Below are positions 15,573 to 23,407 of a stretch of 35,143 bases of DNA, piece after piece. This stretch comes from UBA1049 sp964525815 (GTDB lineage Bacteria > Bacillota > Clostridia > Oscillospirales > CAG-382): NCBI GenBank assembly GCA_964525815.1, contig CAZGJQ010000011.1, forward strand, positions 1 through 35,143, given 5' to 3'. Below the pieces are notes generated by a model. That model did not search any database. It saw only the letters and a list, made by a program, of their open reading frames with translations, and was not told where the DNA came from. The stretch's first letter is position 1. Every line of letters starts with the position of its first letter. A program made the translations under genes and the position numbers.

Positions 15573-16730
15573 ATGGTTATCGGACAATTCTGCGATGTTT
15601 TTCCGCCTGAAACGGACGGAGTTGGCATGGTTGTAAAGAGCTATGTAGAGGAGCTCATAAGTCATGGTCATCAGTGCTTCTATATATCACCGGACTCACC
15701 GAAAAGTCAAAGCAACCAGCCCTTCCCCACCTTCCATTATATGAGCGTAAAGCTTGCGGGAGGTGTTTATCGCGCGGGAATACCCGTGCTTGACTTTCCG
15801 TTCAGGAAAAAGCTCAAGGAGATACATTTCGATATTATACATGCGCACAGTCCGTTTACTGCGGGACGGGAGGCGATGAGGGTGGCTAAGCATCAGAATA
15901 TTCCGCTTATCGGAACCTTTCATACCAAGTATTACGATGATTTTTATATTAAGACGCACAGCAAGCTGCTCGCAAAAACCGGACTTAGGTTTGTGCTTGA
16001 CTTCTATAACACCTGCGATGAGGTATGGGCGGTAAACGGAGCAACCGCAGAGGTTCTGCGCAAGTACGGCTATAAGAAAAGGATAGAAATTATGCCCAAC
16101 GGAACAAACCTCTGGTTCCCTGACGAGAAGGACAGAGGACTGGCAGCGGAGAGGTTCGAGCTTGCAAAAAAAACCGTCCTACTATTCGTCGGACAGCTCA
16201 ATTGGAAGAAGAATATAAGGAATATTATAAAGGCCGTCAAAATTTACTCCGAATCATCGGATGATTTTATTATGGTTCTTGCCGGTCAGGGTCCGGACGA
16301 GTACGAGATAAAAGAGCTGGTGTGTAAGCTTGGTCTGAAGGAAAAAATACTGTTTACCGGGCATATAGTCGACAGAGCGCTGCTTATGAGCCTTTACGCA
16401 AAAGCGGACCTGCTCGTGTTCCCCTCATTGTATGACAATGCTCCCATGGTGGTGCGGGAGGCTGCGGCGGCGGGTACTCCGGCTCTGCTGATTAAGGATT
16501 CCTGCGCCGCCGAGGGTATTATGCATGAGAGCAACGGATTTTTGTGTGAGGATAATCCCGTATCCATTGCCGAGGGTATTACCAACGCGCTGCCTCTGTC
16601 AAAAAAAGCAGGCGAGAATGCCCGCAACACCATCCCCCTTCCATGGAGCAGCGTAATCGAGCAAGCACTTATAAGGTATCAGAGCCTTATAGACAAAAAA
16701 AGCTCCGCAAAAGCGGAGCAAAGTCATTAG
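15573..16730 (+). CDS. GT4-family glycosyltransferase, possibly glycolipid synthase
   Basis: The start is ATG 15573, five bases after GGAGG; a GTG at 15561 lies before that site and is less likely. The 385-residue protein has two Rossmann-like halves (GT-B fold). The N-half starts QFCDVFPPETDGVGMVVKSY and contains HAHSPFTAGREAM and GTFHTKYYDDF. The C-half has IMPNGTNLWFP, LLFVGQLNWKKN and VFPSLYDNAPMVVREAAAAG. The usual E-x7-E nucleotide-sugar motif reads D-x7-E, as in some diacylglycerol glucosyltransferases. Likely products are mono- or diglycosyl-diacylglycerol membrane lipids, but polysaccharide roles cannot be excluded. It has no signal peptide. Its last codons overlap the terminator of the convergent spoVA operon. 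Confidence 0.8.
   Translation: MVIGQFCDVFPPETDGVGMVVKSYVEELISHGHQCFYISPDSPKSQSNQPFPTFHYMSVKLAGGVYRAGIPVLDFPFRKKLKEIHFDIIHAHSPFTAGREAMRVAKHQNIPLIGTFHTKYYDDFYIKTHSKLLAKTGLRFVLDFYNTCDEVWAVNGATAEVLRKYGYKKRIEIMPNGTNLWFPDEKDRGLAAERFELAKKTVLLFVGQLNWKKNIRNIIKAVKIYSESSDDFIMVLAGQGPDEYEIKELVCKLGLKEKILFTGHIVDRALLMSLYAKADLLVFPSLYDNAPMVVREAAAAGTPALLIKDSCAAEGIMHESNGFLCEDNPVSIAEGITNALPLSKKAGENARNTIPLPWSSVIEQALIRYQSLIDKKSSAKAEQSH
16695..16719 (-). terminator. spoVA operon terminator, inside the 3' end of the glycosyltransferase
   Basis: GCTCCGC (16702-16708) and GCGGAGC (16713-16719) form a perfect stem around a 4-base loop. On the minus strand the hairpin is followed by seven T (plus-strand A at 16695-16701), so it terminates spoVAE transcription. 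It is coding sequence for the convergent glycosyltransferase gene. On the plus strand it has no T run and should not terminate well. Confidence 0.85.
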
Positions 16731-16733
16731 CTC

Positions 16734-17096
16734 TTATTTCTCCTTGCTCTTGAAGAAAAGAGTCCACAGCAGAGCAAAGGCAAATGAGGCGGTTATTCCT
16801 GCGGAGGTTGCCTTCAGTCCTCCATAGAGCGCACCGAACAGCCCCTCCTTGTCCACAGTCTCCTCAACACCTTTTGCAAGAAGGTATCCGAAGCCGGTCA
16901 GCGGCACGGTAGCACCTGAGCCTGCAAAGTCCACAATAGGCTGATATAGCCCTGCGGCGGTCAGAATGACACCTATAACCACATATCCCACCAGAATCCT
17001 TGCGCTTGTTACCTTTGTTTTATCAATAAAAATCTGGGCGACTACGCAAAACGCTCCCCCGATTAAAAAAGTATACAGATAATCATTGAGTTCCAT
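16734..17096 (-). CDS. spoVAE: Stage V sporulation protein AE
   Basis: A 120-residue integral membrane protein with three to four hydrophobic segments has the SpoVAE core ARILVGYVVIGVILTAAGLYQP. The repeat-like motif FAGSGATVPLTGFGYLLAKG parallels the FGGAGALVPITGFSNAV of SpoVAC. SpoVA proteins form the inner-membrane channel that moves dipicolinic acid into the forespore and releases it on germination. It is last in the order C-D-E on the minus strand, with AAAGGAATGG before its ATG and a strong terminator after its stop. Its length fits the short SpoVAEb-type protein. Confidence 0.93.
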   Translation of the reverse strand: MELNDYLYTFLIGGAFCVVAQIFIDKTKVTSARILVGYVVIGVILTAAGLYQPIVDFAGSGATVPLTGFGYLLAKGVEETVDKEGLFGALYGGLKATSAGITASFAFALLWTLFFKSKEK

Positions 17097-17135
17097 AAAT
17101 GACCATTCCTTTCGATAATGAGCGGATATTACCCT

Positions 17136-18134
17136 TCAGACTTCCTTGCTTATATGAATAAGATGAGCAACGGAAGGTATACTCTCTTTCTGCATCGCAC
17201 TGTTTCTGTTAAGCAGCGCTCCTGTTCCTATGAGCAGGATTTTTTTGATTTCGTTATTTTGCATCCGCTTAAAAAGATGAGCGCCGAAAACTGTCGCCAT
17301 ACAGGCGCAGCCCGAGGCTCCCGCATGCATATCCTGCTTGTTTATGTCATATATAAGCATTCCGCAATCCGTATAATTGCTCCCCATGTTAAGCCCGCAG
17401 CGGCTGAGCAGCTCCCGGCTAATTTGATGCCCCTCCGTGCCTAAATCTCCGGTGGCTATCAGGTCGAAGTCGTCGGGTGTGTTATCGCTCTCATTAAAAT
17501 AACGCAGAATGGTGTCCGTAGCGGCGGTTGCCATAGCGGCTCCCATATTGTTCACATCCTTTACTCCGTTATCTACTATTTTTCCGATTACAGCTTCTTT
17601 AATCCTGTAGGGAGTTGCCTCCTTTTGCAATAATAAAGAGCCGCAGCCCGTTACCGTGTTCTGTGCGGTGGGTGTTTTTTGGCTTCCGTATTCCAGCGGA
17701 AAGCGGTATTGCCGCTCGGCGGTGCAAAAATGTGAGGAAGCTACCACTACCGAATTATCGCAGAGCCCTCCGTTTATAAAAGCGGAAGCTATTATCGAGC
17801 CCTCAACAATGGTGGAGCAGGCACCGTAAATGCCTAAATAGGGAATCTGAGTTTTGGATACGGCAAAGCTGGTCGCAACACACTGGTTGAGAAGGTCTCC
17901 CCCGATAAGCACGGAAATTTCCTCGGGGGTTTTATTTGCCTTTTTTAGCAGAAGGTTCAAGGCTCTTCTTACCATCTCGCTCTCTGCCTTTTCAAAAGTA
18001 TCCGTACCGAAGTAGGTATCCTCCTCGATTAAGTCGAAATCACTGCTTAACGGTCCCTCCGATTCCTTTTTCCCTACTACCGAAGCGGTTTGATTAAGAT
18101 AAACTCCGCTGAAGCGTGTGATACTGTTATTCAC
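17136..18134 (-). CDS. spoVAD: Stage V sporulation protein AD
   Basis: The 332-residue soluble protein has a thiolase-like fold and in Bacillus binds dipicolinic acid at the SpoVA channel. Recognisable stretches are GGDLLNQCVATSF, YLGIYGACSTIVEGSIIAS, SSHFCTAERQYRFPLEYG and ATGDLGTEGHQISRELL. ASGCACMATVFGAHL lies near the end. It begins with GTG (18134-18132 on the minus strand), and its GGGGGG ribosome site overlaps the spoVAC stop, implying coupled translation. Expression is expected in the forespore, as for other spoVA operons. Confidence 0.95.
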   Translation of the reverse strand: MNNSITRFSGVYLNQTASVVGKKESEGPLSSDFDLIEEDTYFGTDTFEKAESEMVRRALNLLLKKANKTPEEISVLIGGDLLNQCVATSFAVSKTQIPYLGIYGACSTIVEGSIIASAFINGGLCDNSVVVASSHFCTAERQYRFPLEYGSQKTPTAQNTVTGCGSLLLQKEATPYRIKEAVIGKIVDNGVKDVNNMGAAMATAATDTILRYFNESDNTPDDFDLIATGDLGTEGHQISRELLSRCGLNMGSNYTDCGMLIYDINKQDMHAGASGCACMATVFGAHLFKRMQNNEIKKILLIGTGALLNRNSAMQKESIPSVAHLIHISKEV

Positions 18135-18146
18135 ATTAACACCCCC

Positions 18147-18581
18147 CTATACAGTTATAAAATAATAAGCTATTCCGTATATAATCGATGCCACGGTACC
18201 ATAAACTATTACCGGACCGGCAATAACAAACATCTGAGACGCAACACCGGTAATGTAGCCCTCGCTCTTTGCGTCAATTGCGGGTGCGGTTACCGCATTC
18301 GAAAATCCGGTTATTGGAACCAGCGCTCCCGCTCCGCCGAACTTAGCCAGCCTGTCAAACCAGCCGATACCGGTAAACAATCCTGCAAGGAATATCAGCA
18401 CAACCGCTTCCATAATACCCGCTGTTTCCTCACCCACATTAACCGACACAAAGAAATCCTTGAACCCCTGACCTATACAGCATATAATACCTCCGACCAA
18501 AAAGGCCTTGATACAGTTTACAATACACTTTGATTTTTTCGCTCTGTTTTCGGTATAATCAAGGTAATCCTTTTTATTCAT
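18147..18581 (-). CDS. spoVAC: Stage V sporulation protein AC
   Basis: This 144-residue membrane protein is the predicted pore-forming, mechanosensitive-like subunit of the dipicolinic acid channel. It has a charged cytoplasmic N-terminus and about four hydrophobic segments with FGGAGALVPITGFSNAV and APAIDAKSEGYITGVASQMF, both typical of SpoVAC. I prefer the ATG at 18581 over one two codons upstream because the AGAAAGGA ribosome site would be too close to the latter. Only C, D and E are present, the reduced set usual in Clostridia. Upstream on the minus strand, GTATA near 18641 and AAGAATA near 18619 could be a weak forespore sigma-G-like promoter, but the match is poor. Confidence 0.94.
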   Translation of the reverse strand: MNKKDYLDYTENRAKKSKCIVNCIKAFLVGGIICCIGQGFKDFFVSVNVGEETAGIMEAVVLIFLAGLFTGIGWFDRLAKFGGAGALVPITGFSNAVTAPAIDAKSEGYITGVASQMFVIAGPVIVYGTVASIIYGIAYYFITV

Positions 18582-18643
18582 ACACATATTTCCTTTCTGT
18601 CTTGTTTATGAATATTCTTTTCCAAAACGGCTTTTTTATACTC

Positions 18644-18677
18644 AAGCTATTGACAATAGCTTTATATTGAATATAAT
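18644..18677 (+). promoter_or_regulatory. Acyl-ligase promoter overlapped by a perfect 19-bp palindrome
   Basis: TTGACA (18650-18655) and TATAAT (18672-18677) are 16 bp apart. The -35 sits in the middle of the perfect palindrome AAGCTATTG-A-CAATAGCTT (18644-18662). A protein dimer bound there would hide the -35 box, so this looks like a repressor operator. The regulator is not encoded nearby and I do not recognise the site as a FapR, FabT or FadR box. The same bases are upstream of the divergent spoVA operon. Confidence 0.75.
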
Positions 18678-18710
18678 AAATGTAATATAAAGTGGAAGGG
18701 ATTGGTGAGA

Positions 18711-20429
18711 GTGAAGAAGGATTATACGACCGAGAGATATCAAAAGCCTGACAGCTTCCGTTCGATTATAAGAACAAATTCCGAGAAGTACGGCAGCAAG
18801 CCTTTATTCAAATTTATAAATAAGGACAACGGCATAGGTGAGGTTTCCTTTGTTCAGTTCTACAATGATGTAAAATCCCTAGGTACCGTATTATTTGATA
18901 TGGGACTCGCCGGTAAGCACATTGCCATCCTTTCCGAGAGCAGACCGGAATGGGTAACCGCATATATGACCGCTCTTTGCACGGGCAGCGTTGCTGTACC
19001 GCTTGATAAGGAGCTGGTCGATGAGCAGATTAAGAACTTCCTTGATTTTTCGGAAGCAAATGTGCTCTTTTATTCTGAGGCGTTTTCCGATAAGGTTGTG
19101 GAAATGGCAGACCTATTACCCAATATCAAACATTTTATTTGCTTTGATGAGATAACCGCCAAGGACGACAGGTTCAGGTGCTTCTCCGATATTCTTGATT
19201 ACGGTGAAAAGCTGTTATCCGAGGGCAGCACCTTCTACGATAAAGTAAGAGTGGACACCTCCAAAATGTGTGCGATTATCTTTACCTCCGGGACAACAGG
19301 CACGAGCAAGGGCGTTATGCTCTCTCAGGATAATATTATCTCCTGCGTTCATGCTGCTTCAAACATGGTCGATTTCGATGAAAAGGATGTTTTATTCTCG
19401 GTACTTCCTCTCCACCACACCTATGAGACCTCCTGCGGAGTATTGACACCGATTTTTATCGGAGCTACCGTCTGCTTCAACAACAGTCTCAAATATTTCA
19501 TGAAAAACGTAAATCTCTTCAAGCCTACGGGTATGGCGCTTGTGCCGCTTTTTATAACCACCATCTACAAGAAAATAATGGAGGAGGTCAAGAAGAAGGG
19601 CAAGGAGCGCATTTTTAAGGGTGCGGTTACTGTAACAAAGAATCTACGCAGGGTCGGCGTTGATTTAAGAAAGGTTGCTTTCGGCGAGGTAAGCAAAGCA
19701 CTTGGCGGAAACCTTTCTAAGATAATTTCGGGCGGTGCGGCTCTCGAGCCCTCGCTGGTTGACCGCTTTGAGGAGTTTGGAATACAAATATCAGAGGGCT
19801 ACGGCATTACTGAATGCTCTCCGTTGGTATCGGTTAATCCGTTTGATAAATATAAATACGGCTCGGTAGGTATCCCGATAAAAGGCAGCACCGTAAAGGT
19901 AATCCTGCAGGGAGAGGACGACAACGAAGCCGATGCGGATACGGGAGAAATAGGCGAGATATGCATTAAGGGACCGCAGGTTATGCTGGGCTATTACAAG
20001 AATCCGGAGGCAACTGCCGCAGCGTTCAGTCAGGAGGGTTTTTATAAGAGCGGCGACTACGGATATATAGACGAGGACGGATATATTTTCATAACCGGCA
20101 GAAAAAAGAATATAATAGTGTTACAGAACGGTAAAAATATATATCCGGAGGAGATAGAGGAATATCTTTATAAGCTTGATGTTATCAGTGAATGTGTCGT
20201 AATAGGCAAGGAAAGCGATAACGGCGAAATACTGCTTACCGCAATCATTTATCCGGATTATACCAAATTCGAGGGGTTAGATCAGCCTGCCATCGTAGAA
20301 ATTATGAAGGCGGAGGTTATGAAGATTAATCAGCAGCTCCCTATCTTTAAGCAGATAAGGAATGTTGAGCTGAAAAAAACCGAATTTGAAAAGACCACCA
20401 CCAAGAAGATAATGCGACATAAAATATAA
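18711..20429 (+). CDS. AMP-forming long-chain acyl-CoA/acyl-ACP synthetase
   Basis: About 572 residues of the ANL adenylate-forming superfamily. The core signatures are the P-loop IIFTSGTTGTSKGVML near 190-205, LPLHHTYE, EGYGITECSPLVSVNP, and the hinge region SGDYGYIDEDGYIFITGRKK. NGKNIYPEEIEE follows, and the catalytic lysine region FEKTTTKKIMR lies at the extreme C-terminus. It activates a fatty acid as acyl-AMP and passes it to a thiol. An acyl carrier protein gene follows after 21 bases, so acyl-ACP may be the true product rather than acyl-CoA. Start: GTG 18711 lies 10 bases after GGAAGGG; GTG 18705 and TTG 18702 are in-frame alternatives. A paralogue lies at 26423-28147 on the other strand. 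Confidence 0.88.
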   Translation: MKKDYTTERYQKPDSFRSIIRTNSEKYGSKPLFKFINKDNGIGEVSFVQFYNDVKSLGTVLFDMGLAGKHIAILSESRPEWVTAYMTALCTGSVAVPLDKELVDEQIKNFLDFSEANVLFYSEAFSDKVVEMADLLPNIKHFICFDEITAKDDRFRCFSDILDYGEKLLSEGSTFYDKVRVDTSKMCAIIFTSGTTGTSKGVMLSQDNIISCVHAASNMVDFDEKDVLFSVLPLHHTYETSCGVLTPIFIGATVCFNNSLKYFMKNVNLFKPTGMALVPLFITTIYKKIMEEVKKKGKERIFKGAVTVTKNLRRVGVDLRKVAFGEVSKALGGNLSKIISGGAALEPSLVDRFEEFGIQISEGYGITECSPLVSVNPFDKYKYGSVGIPIKGSTVKVILQGEDDNEADADTGEIGEICIKGPQVMLGYYKNPEATAAAFSQEGFYKSGDYGYIDEDGYIFITGRKKNIIVLQNGKNIYPEEIEEYLYKLDVISECVVIGKESDNGEILLTAIIYPDYTKFEGLDQPAIVEIMKAEVMKINQQLPIFKQIRNVELKKTEFEKTTTKKIMRHKI

Positions 20430-20450
20430 TTATATACGAGGTATCTAAGT

Positions 20451-20675
20451 ATGTTCGAAAAACTGAAAAAAATTCTTGTTGTCGAAATGAGCATTAACGC
20501 TCATGATATTACTCCGGATGCGGAGCTGATAAACGATTTGGGCTTCAATTCGCTTGAGCTTGCGGATTTGGTTGTACTGTGCGAGGACAGGTTCGATGTA
20601 GAGTTCGAGGAAAACGACCTTCCCACCCTTATTACAGTCGGTGATGTTGCCAATTATCTTGAGTTGAATTCATAA
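20451..20675 (+). CDS. Acyl carrier protein dedicated to the adjacent acyl ligase
   Basis: This 74-residue acidic four-helix protein has the phosphopantetheine attachment Ser34 in DLGFNSLELADLV, where the usual DSLD reads NSLE. LPTLITVGDVANYL is the last helix region. No fatty acid synthase gene is near, so it is probably not the housekeeping ACP but a carrier for the product of the upstream ligase. The pair could load exogenous fatty acids into lipid or a small secondary product. Confidence 0.92.
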   Translation: MFEKLKKILVVEMSINAHDITPDAELINDLGFNSLELADLVVLCEDRFDVEFEENDLPTLITVGDVANYLELNS

Positions 20676-20693
20676 GCAGGTTTTTAATATATA

Positions 20694-20724
20694 AAGCGAC
20701 CATGTTCTGCACGGTCGCTTTTTT
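20694..20724 (+). terminator. Terminator after the acyl carrier protein
   Basis: AAGCGACC (20694-20701) pairs with GGTCGCTT (20713-20720), and T residues follow to 20724. It closes the acyl-ligase/ACP operon. Confidence 0.88.
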
Positions 20725-20759
20725 ACGTTCGATTAAGATTCTCAGCCCTTAGAACATAT

Positions 20760-20793
20760 AAAAAAGGACGACCATAACGGAACGTCCTTTTTT
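20760..20793. terminator. Bidirectional terminator between convergent units
   Basis: An A-rich arm ending GGACG (to 20770) pairs with CGTCC (20783-20787) followed by six T. The mirror-image A and T runs let it work on both strands. On the minus strand it ends the ABC transporter gene, whose stop is 26 bases away. Confidence 0.8.
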
Positions 20794-20818
20794 GAATTTA
20801 TTTGTATAATAAAATTGC

Positions 20819-23173
20819 TTATTCGCTTCTAAGAGCTTCAACAGGGTCCTTTTTCGCCGCTATTTTCGCCGGAATGGTTCCTCCGAGCAGGGTTAAGGAC
20901 ACGCTCAACGCAATCAGGATAAGAGCGTGCAGCGGATTTAGTCTGGCTACTCCCGCTAATCCCGTCAAGTGCAGCAGCAATGCATTTATCGGTATTGTTA
21001 GCAGGTAAGCGATTCCGATACCGAGCAGACCGGAGATGCTTCCTATAATAAAGGTTTCCGCATTGAACACTCTTGTTATGTCCTTCTTTCTTGCTCCGAG
21101 TGCTCTCAATACGCCGATTTCCCTTGTGCGCTCCAGCACGGATATATAGGTAATTATACCTATCATAATAAGAGACACCACAAGTGATATTGCGGCAAAC
21201 GCCACTAGAACAATTGTAATTCCGTCAAGTATACCGCTTGTCATATCTGAAATCGAGCTTGCAAGATCGGTATAAATAACAATATCATCGTCTTCCTTGC
21301 CCTTGTTATATTCATCAAGATAGGCGAGTACCGATTCCTTTTCGCCAAATGAAGTAGGATACAGATAAATCATATACGGAGTGCTGTCTCCTCCGAGATT
21401 GTAGAGCATGAGCTGTTTATCCTCTTTTGTTATATCGGTCAGCGTAAATACATTTTTATCAGAGGCTCTTTGTGCCTTTACAATTTCAGAATCCAAAGAG
21501 GTTTCAAGGATTCTTTGAACCAAATCATCGCTGTATGCAATTCCGTTACCCAAGAGACCTATCTTTACATTCTCCTTAAGCCTTACAATTCCGCTTATGG
21601 TAATTGTTATGCTGCTATCGGAATTAAACATTTCCTCGAAGTTTTGTGAAGGTACAAAGCTGCCGAAGTCGGTTCTTGAATAATAATCGTCGTTGGTTAT
21701 AAGCTTAAGCTGAGTTCCCACTATATCTATGAACTTAATGCTCTCAATTCCATCAACAGAAAAACCGAGATTCTTCAGTATATTCAGGTCTACCCTGTTT
21801 CTGGTGTCTATTACCAGCACAATGTCCGTTTCAGTCTTTGGGTATTCACCCTCAAGCAAATCATAGTTGTTTTCAAGATAGGAAGGCTCCCCTTCTCTTA
21901 TTACAGTCGGATAGGACGCAAGCCCGGCCGCATCCATGCTGCTCATACTCTGACTGCTGCCGGAGGAGGTAAAGCCTGCCGAAACAGACACAGGTTTAAT
22001 CTCGTCGTCCACCTTCCTCAGCAAATTCATTCCGGTAAGATGGGTGTATCCTATACTGCGGCATATGGTCGGATCGATGCTTCTTATATACTCCATATAT
22101 TCGTCGGTAAAAATATTCTCATGATTAACGCTGTTTTCTTCAGTATCATATAGATATACCTCGTCCGAATCGATATACTTCTTGTTCCCTGTTATCATAT
22201 CAAGGGTGGACTGACGATGCTCGTTCATCTGCTCCTCATCCATCTGCATTGTAGACTTGGTTATCATTATCGGCCATTCAGCAAGTGCGTCCGCCTCAAA
22301 TTCTGTTACCTTGTCCTGGAAGCCGGAGGAAAGGCTGAGTATCAGCGCAATACCGATAATGCCGATACTCGAAGCAAACGCTGTCAGTATGGTGCGCCAC
22401 TTTTTTGTCGCAATGTTTCTTCCCGACAGCTTCAAAGCGGTTATAAAGGACATTGCGGTCTTTTTAAGACTGTATTTTTCCTTTTCGCCGCCTTCTCTCG
22501 CAGGTCTCGTGTCCGAGTCGATTTTTCCGTCCGTAAAGCGTATGATTCTGTCCGCATACTGATTGGCAAGCTCCGCATTATGTGTAACCATAATCACAAG
22601 CTTATCCTTAGCGATTTCTTTTATAAGCTCAAGAATCTGTATGCTGGTTGCGGAATCCAGCGCTCCGGTGGGCTCGTCCGCAAGGATTATATCCGGGTCG
22701 TTTGCCAGTGCCCTCGCTATGGCGACCCTCTGCATCTGTCCGCCCGAGAGCTGCCCCGGCTTTTTATGAATATGGTCAATAAGACCGACCTTGCTGAGCA
22801 GCTCCTCTGCCTTGGCATGCCTTTTTGCCGCCGAAACACCGCTTAGCGTAAGACCAAGCTCTACGTTTTCGATAACACTCAGGTGAGTAATAAGGTTGTA
22901 GTTCTGAAAAATAAACCCTATGCTGTTATTACGGTAAGCGTCCCAATCGCTGTCCTTAAAGGACTTTGTGGACTTACCGTTTATTATTATGTCGCCGCTG
23001 TCGTACCTGTCCAGCCCTCCGATAATATTGAGGCAGGTGGTCTTTCCGGAACCGCTGTGCCCCAGTATAGCCACGAATTCGTTTTTGTTGAAATCGACGC
23101 TTATACCGTTAAGGGCAATCTGCGAAAAATGCTCGGTCTTATAGCTCTTGTAAATGTCTTTAATCTTAAGCAT
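20819..23173 (-). CDS. ABC transporter ATPase-permease fusion (MacB/LolD-FtsX type)
   Basis: One 784-residue chain carries an ATPase domain and an FtsX-type permease. ATPase (1-225): Walker A GHSGSGKTT (38-46), Q90, signature LSGGQ (142-146), Walker B IILADE (162-167) and H198. One membrane helix follows near 250-275. A large predicted extracytoplasmic domain of roughly 330 residues comes next, longer than that of MacB. Three closing helices are in the last 180 residues, with the ERTREIGVLRALGARKKDI coupling region. The family does mechanotransmission: it pulls on peptides, lipids or lipoproteins rather than passing solutes through a channel. No outer-membrane partner is expected in this organism and no histidine kinase adjoins, so the substrate is unknown. 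GAAAGG lies 8 bases before its ATG. Confidence 0.9.
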   Translation of the reverse strand: MLKIKDIYKSYKTEHFSQIALNGISVDFNKNEFVAILGHSGSGKTTCLNIIGGLDRYDSGDIIINGKSTKSFKDSDWDAYRNNSIGFIFQNYNLITHLSVIENVELGLTLSGVSAAKRHAKAEELLSKVGLIDHIHKKPGQLSGGQMQRVAIARALANDPDIILADEPTGALDSATSIQILELIKEIAKDKLVIMVTHNAELANQYADRIIRFTDGKIDSDTRPAREGGEKEKYSLKKTAMSFITALKLSGRNIATKKWRTILTAFASSIGIIGIALILSLSSGFQDKVTEFEADALAEWPIMITKSTMQMDEEQMNEHRQSTLDMITGNKKYIDSDEVYLYDTEENSVNHENIFTDEYMEYIRSIDPTICRSIGYTHLTGMNLLRKVDDEIKPVSVSAGFTSSGSSQSMSSMDAAGLASYPTVIREGEPSYLENNYDLLEGEYPKTETDIVLVIDTRNRVDLNILKNLGFSVDGIESIKFIDIVGTQLKLITNDDYYSRTDFGSFVPSQNFEEMFNSDSSITITISGIVRLKENVKIGLLGNGIAYSDDLVQRILETSLDSEIVKAQRASDKNVFTLTDITKEDKQLMLYNLGGDSTPYMIYLYPTSFGEKESVLAYLDEYNKGKEDDDIVIYTDLASSISDMTSGILDGITIVLVAFAAISLVVSLIMIGIITYISVLERTREIGVLRALGARKKDITRVFNAETFIIGSISGLLGIGIAYLLTIPINALLLHLTGLAGVARLNPLHALILIALSVSLTLLGGTIPAKIAAKKDPVEALRSE

Positions 23174-23217
23174 TAGCTTATACCTTTCGAAATTATGTAT
23201 TTATTATAACAGCCTGC

Positions 23218-23246
23218 ATTGTAGCATAATTTTGATCACAAGTAAA
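23218..23246 (-). promoter_or_regulatory. Candidate promoter of the ABC transporter gene
   Basis: On the minus strand TTTACT (23246-23241) and TACAAT (23223-23218) are 17 bp apart, with an extended TGC before the -10. It is a moderate match about 45 bases from the start codon. Confidence 0.55.
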
Positions 23247-23345
23247 TATATCAGAAGCACTGTTAAACATTTAGTGCAGAATTTTTCCATTTAGTTCATT
23301 ATTGTACTAACACTATAATACAATTGAATAAAACTAATCGGTCAA

Positions 23346-23374
23346 TTGACATTTTTTTGTATTTATTATAGAAT
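23346..23374 (+). promoter_or_regulatory. Promoter of the metallophosphoesterase/nitroreductase pair
   Basis: TTGACA (23346-23351) and TAGAAT (23369-23374), 17 bp apart, lie 34 bases upstream of the start codon. The rest of the 230-base divergent region is AT-rich, with no further structure I could support. Confidence 0.65.
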
Positions 23375-23407
23375 AATCACATCAAAAACAACAGCAGGGA
23401 GTGCTTG

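Noticed and set aside
18613..18641. Forespore sigma-G promoter before spoVAC
   Set aside because: GTATA and AAGAATA have suitable spacing, but the -10 misses key bases of the CATNNTA consensus. It is noted only as a weak possibility.
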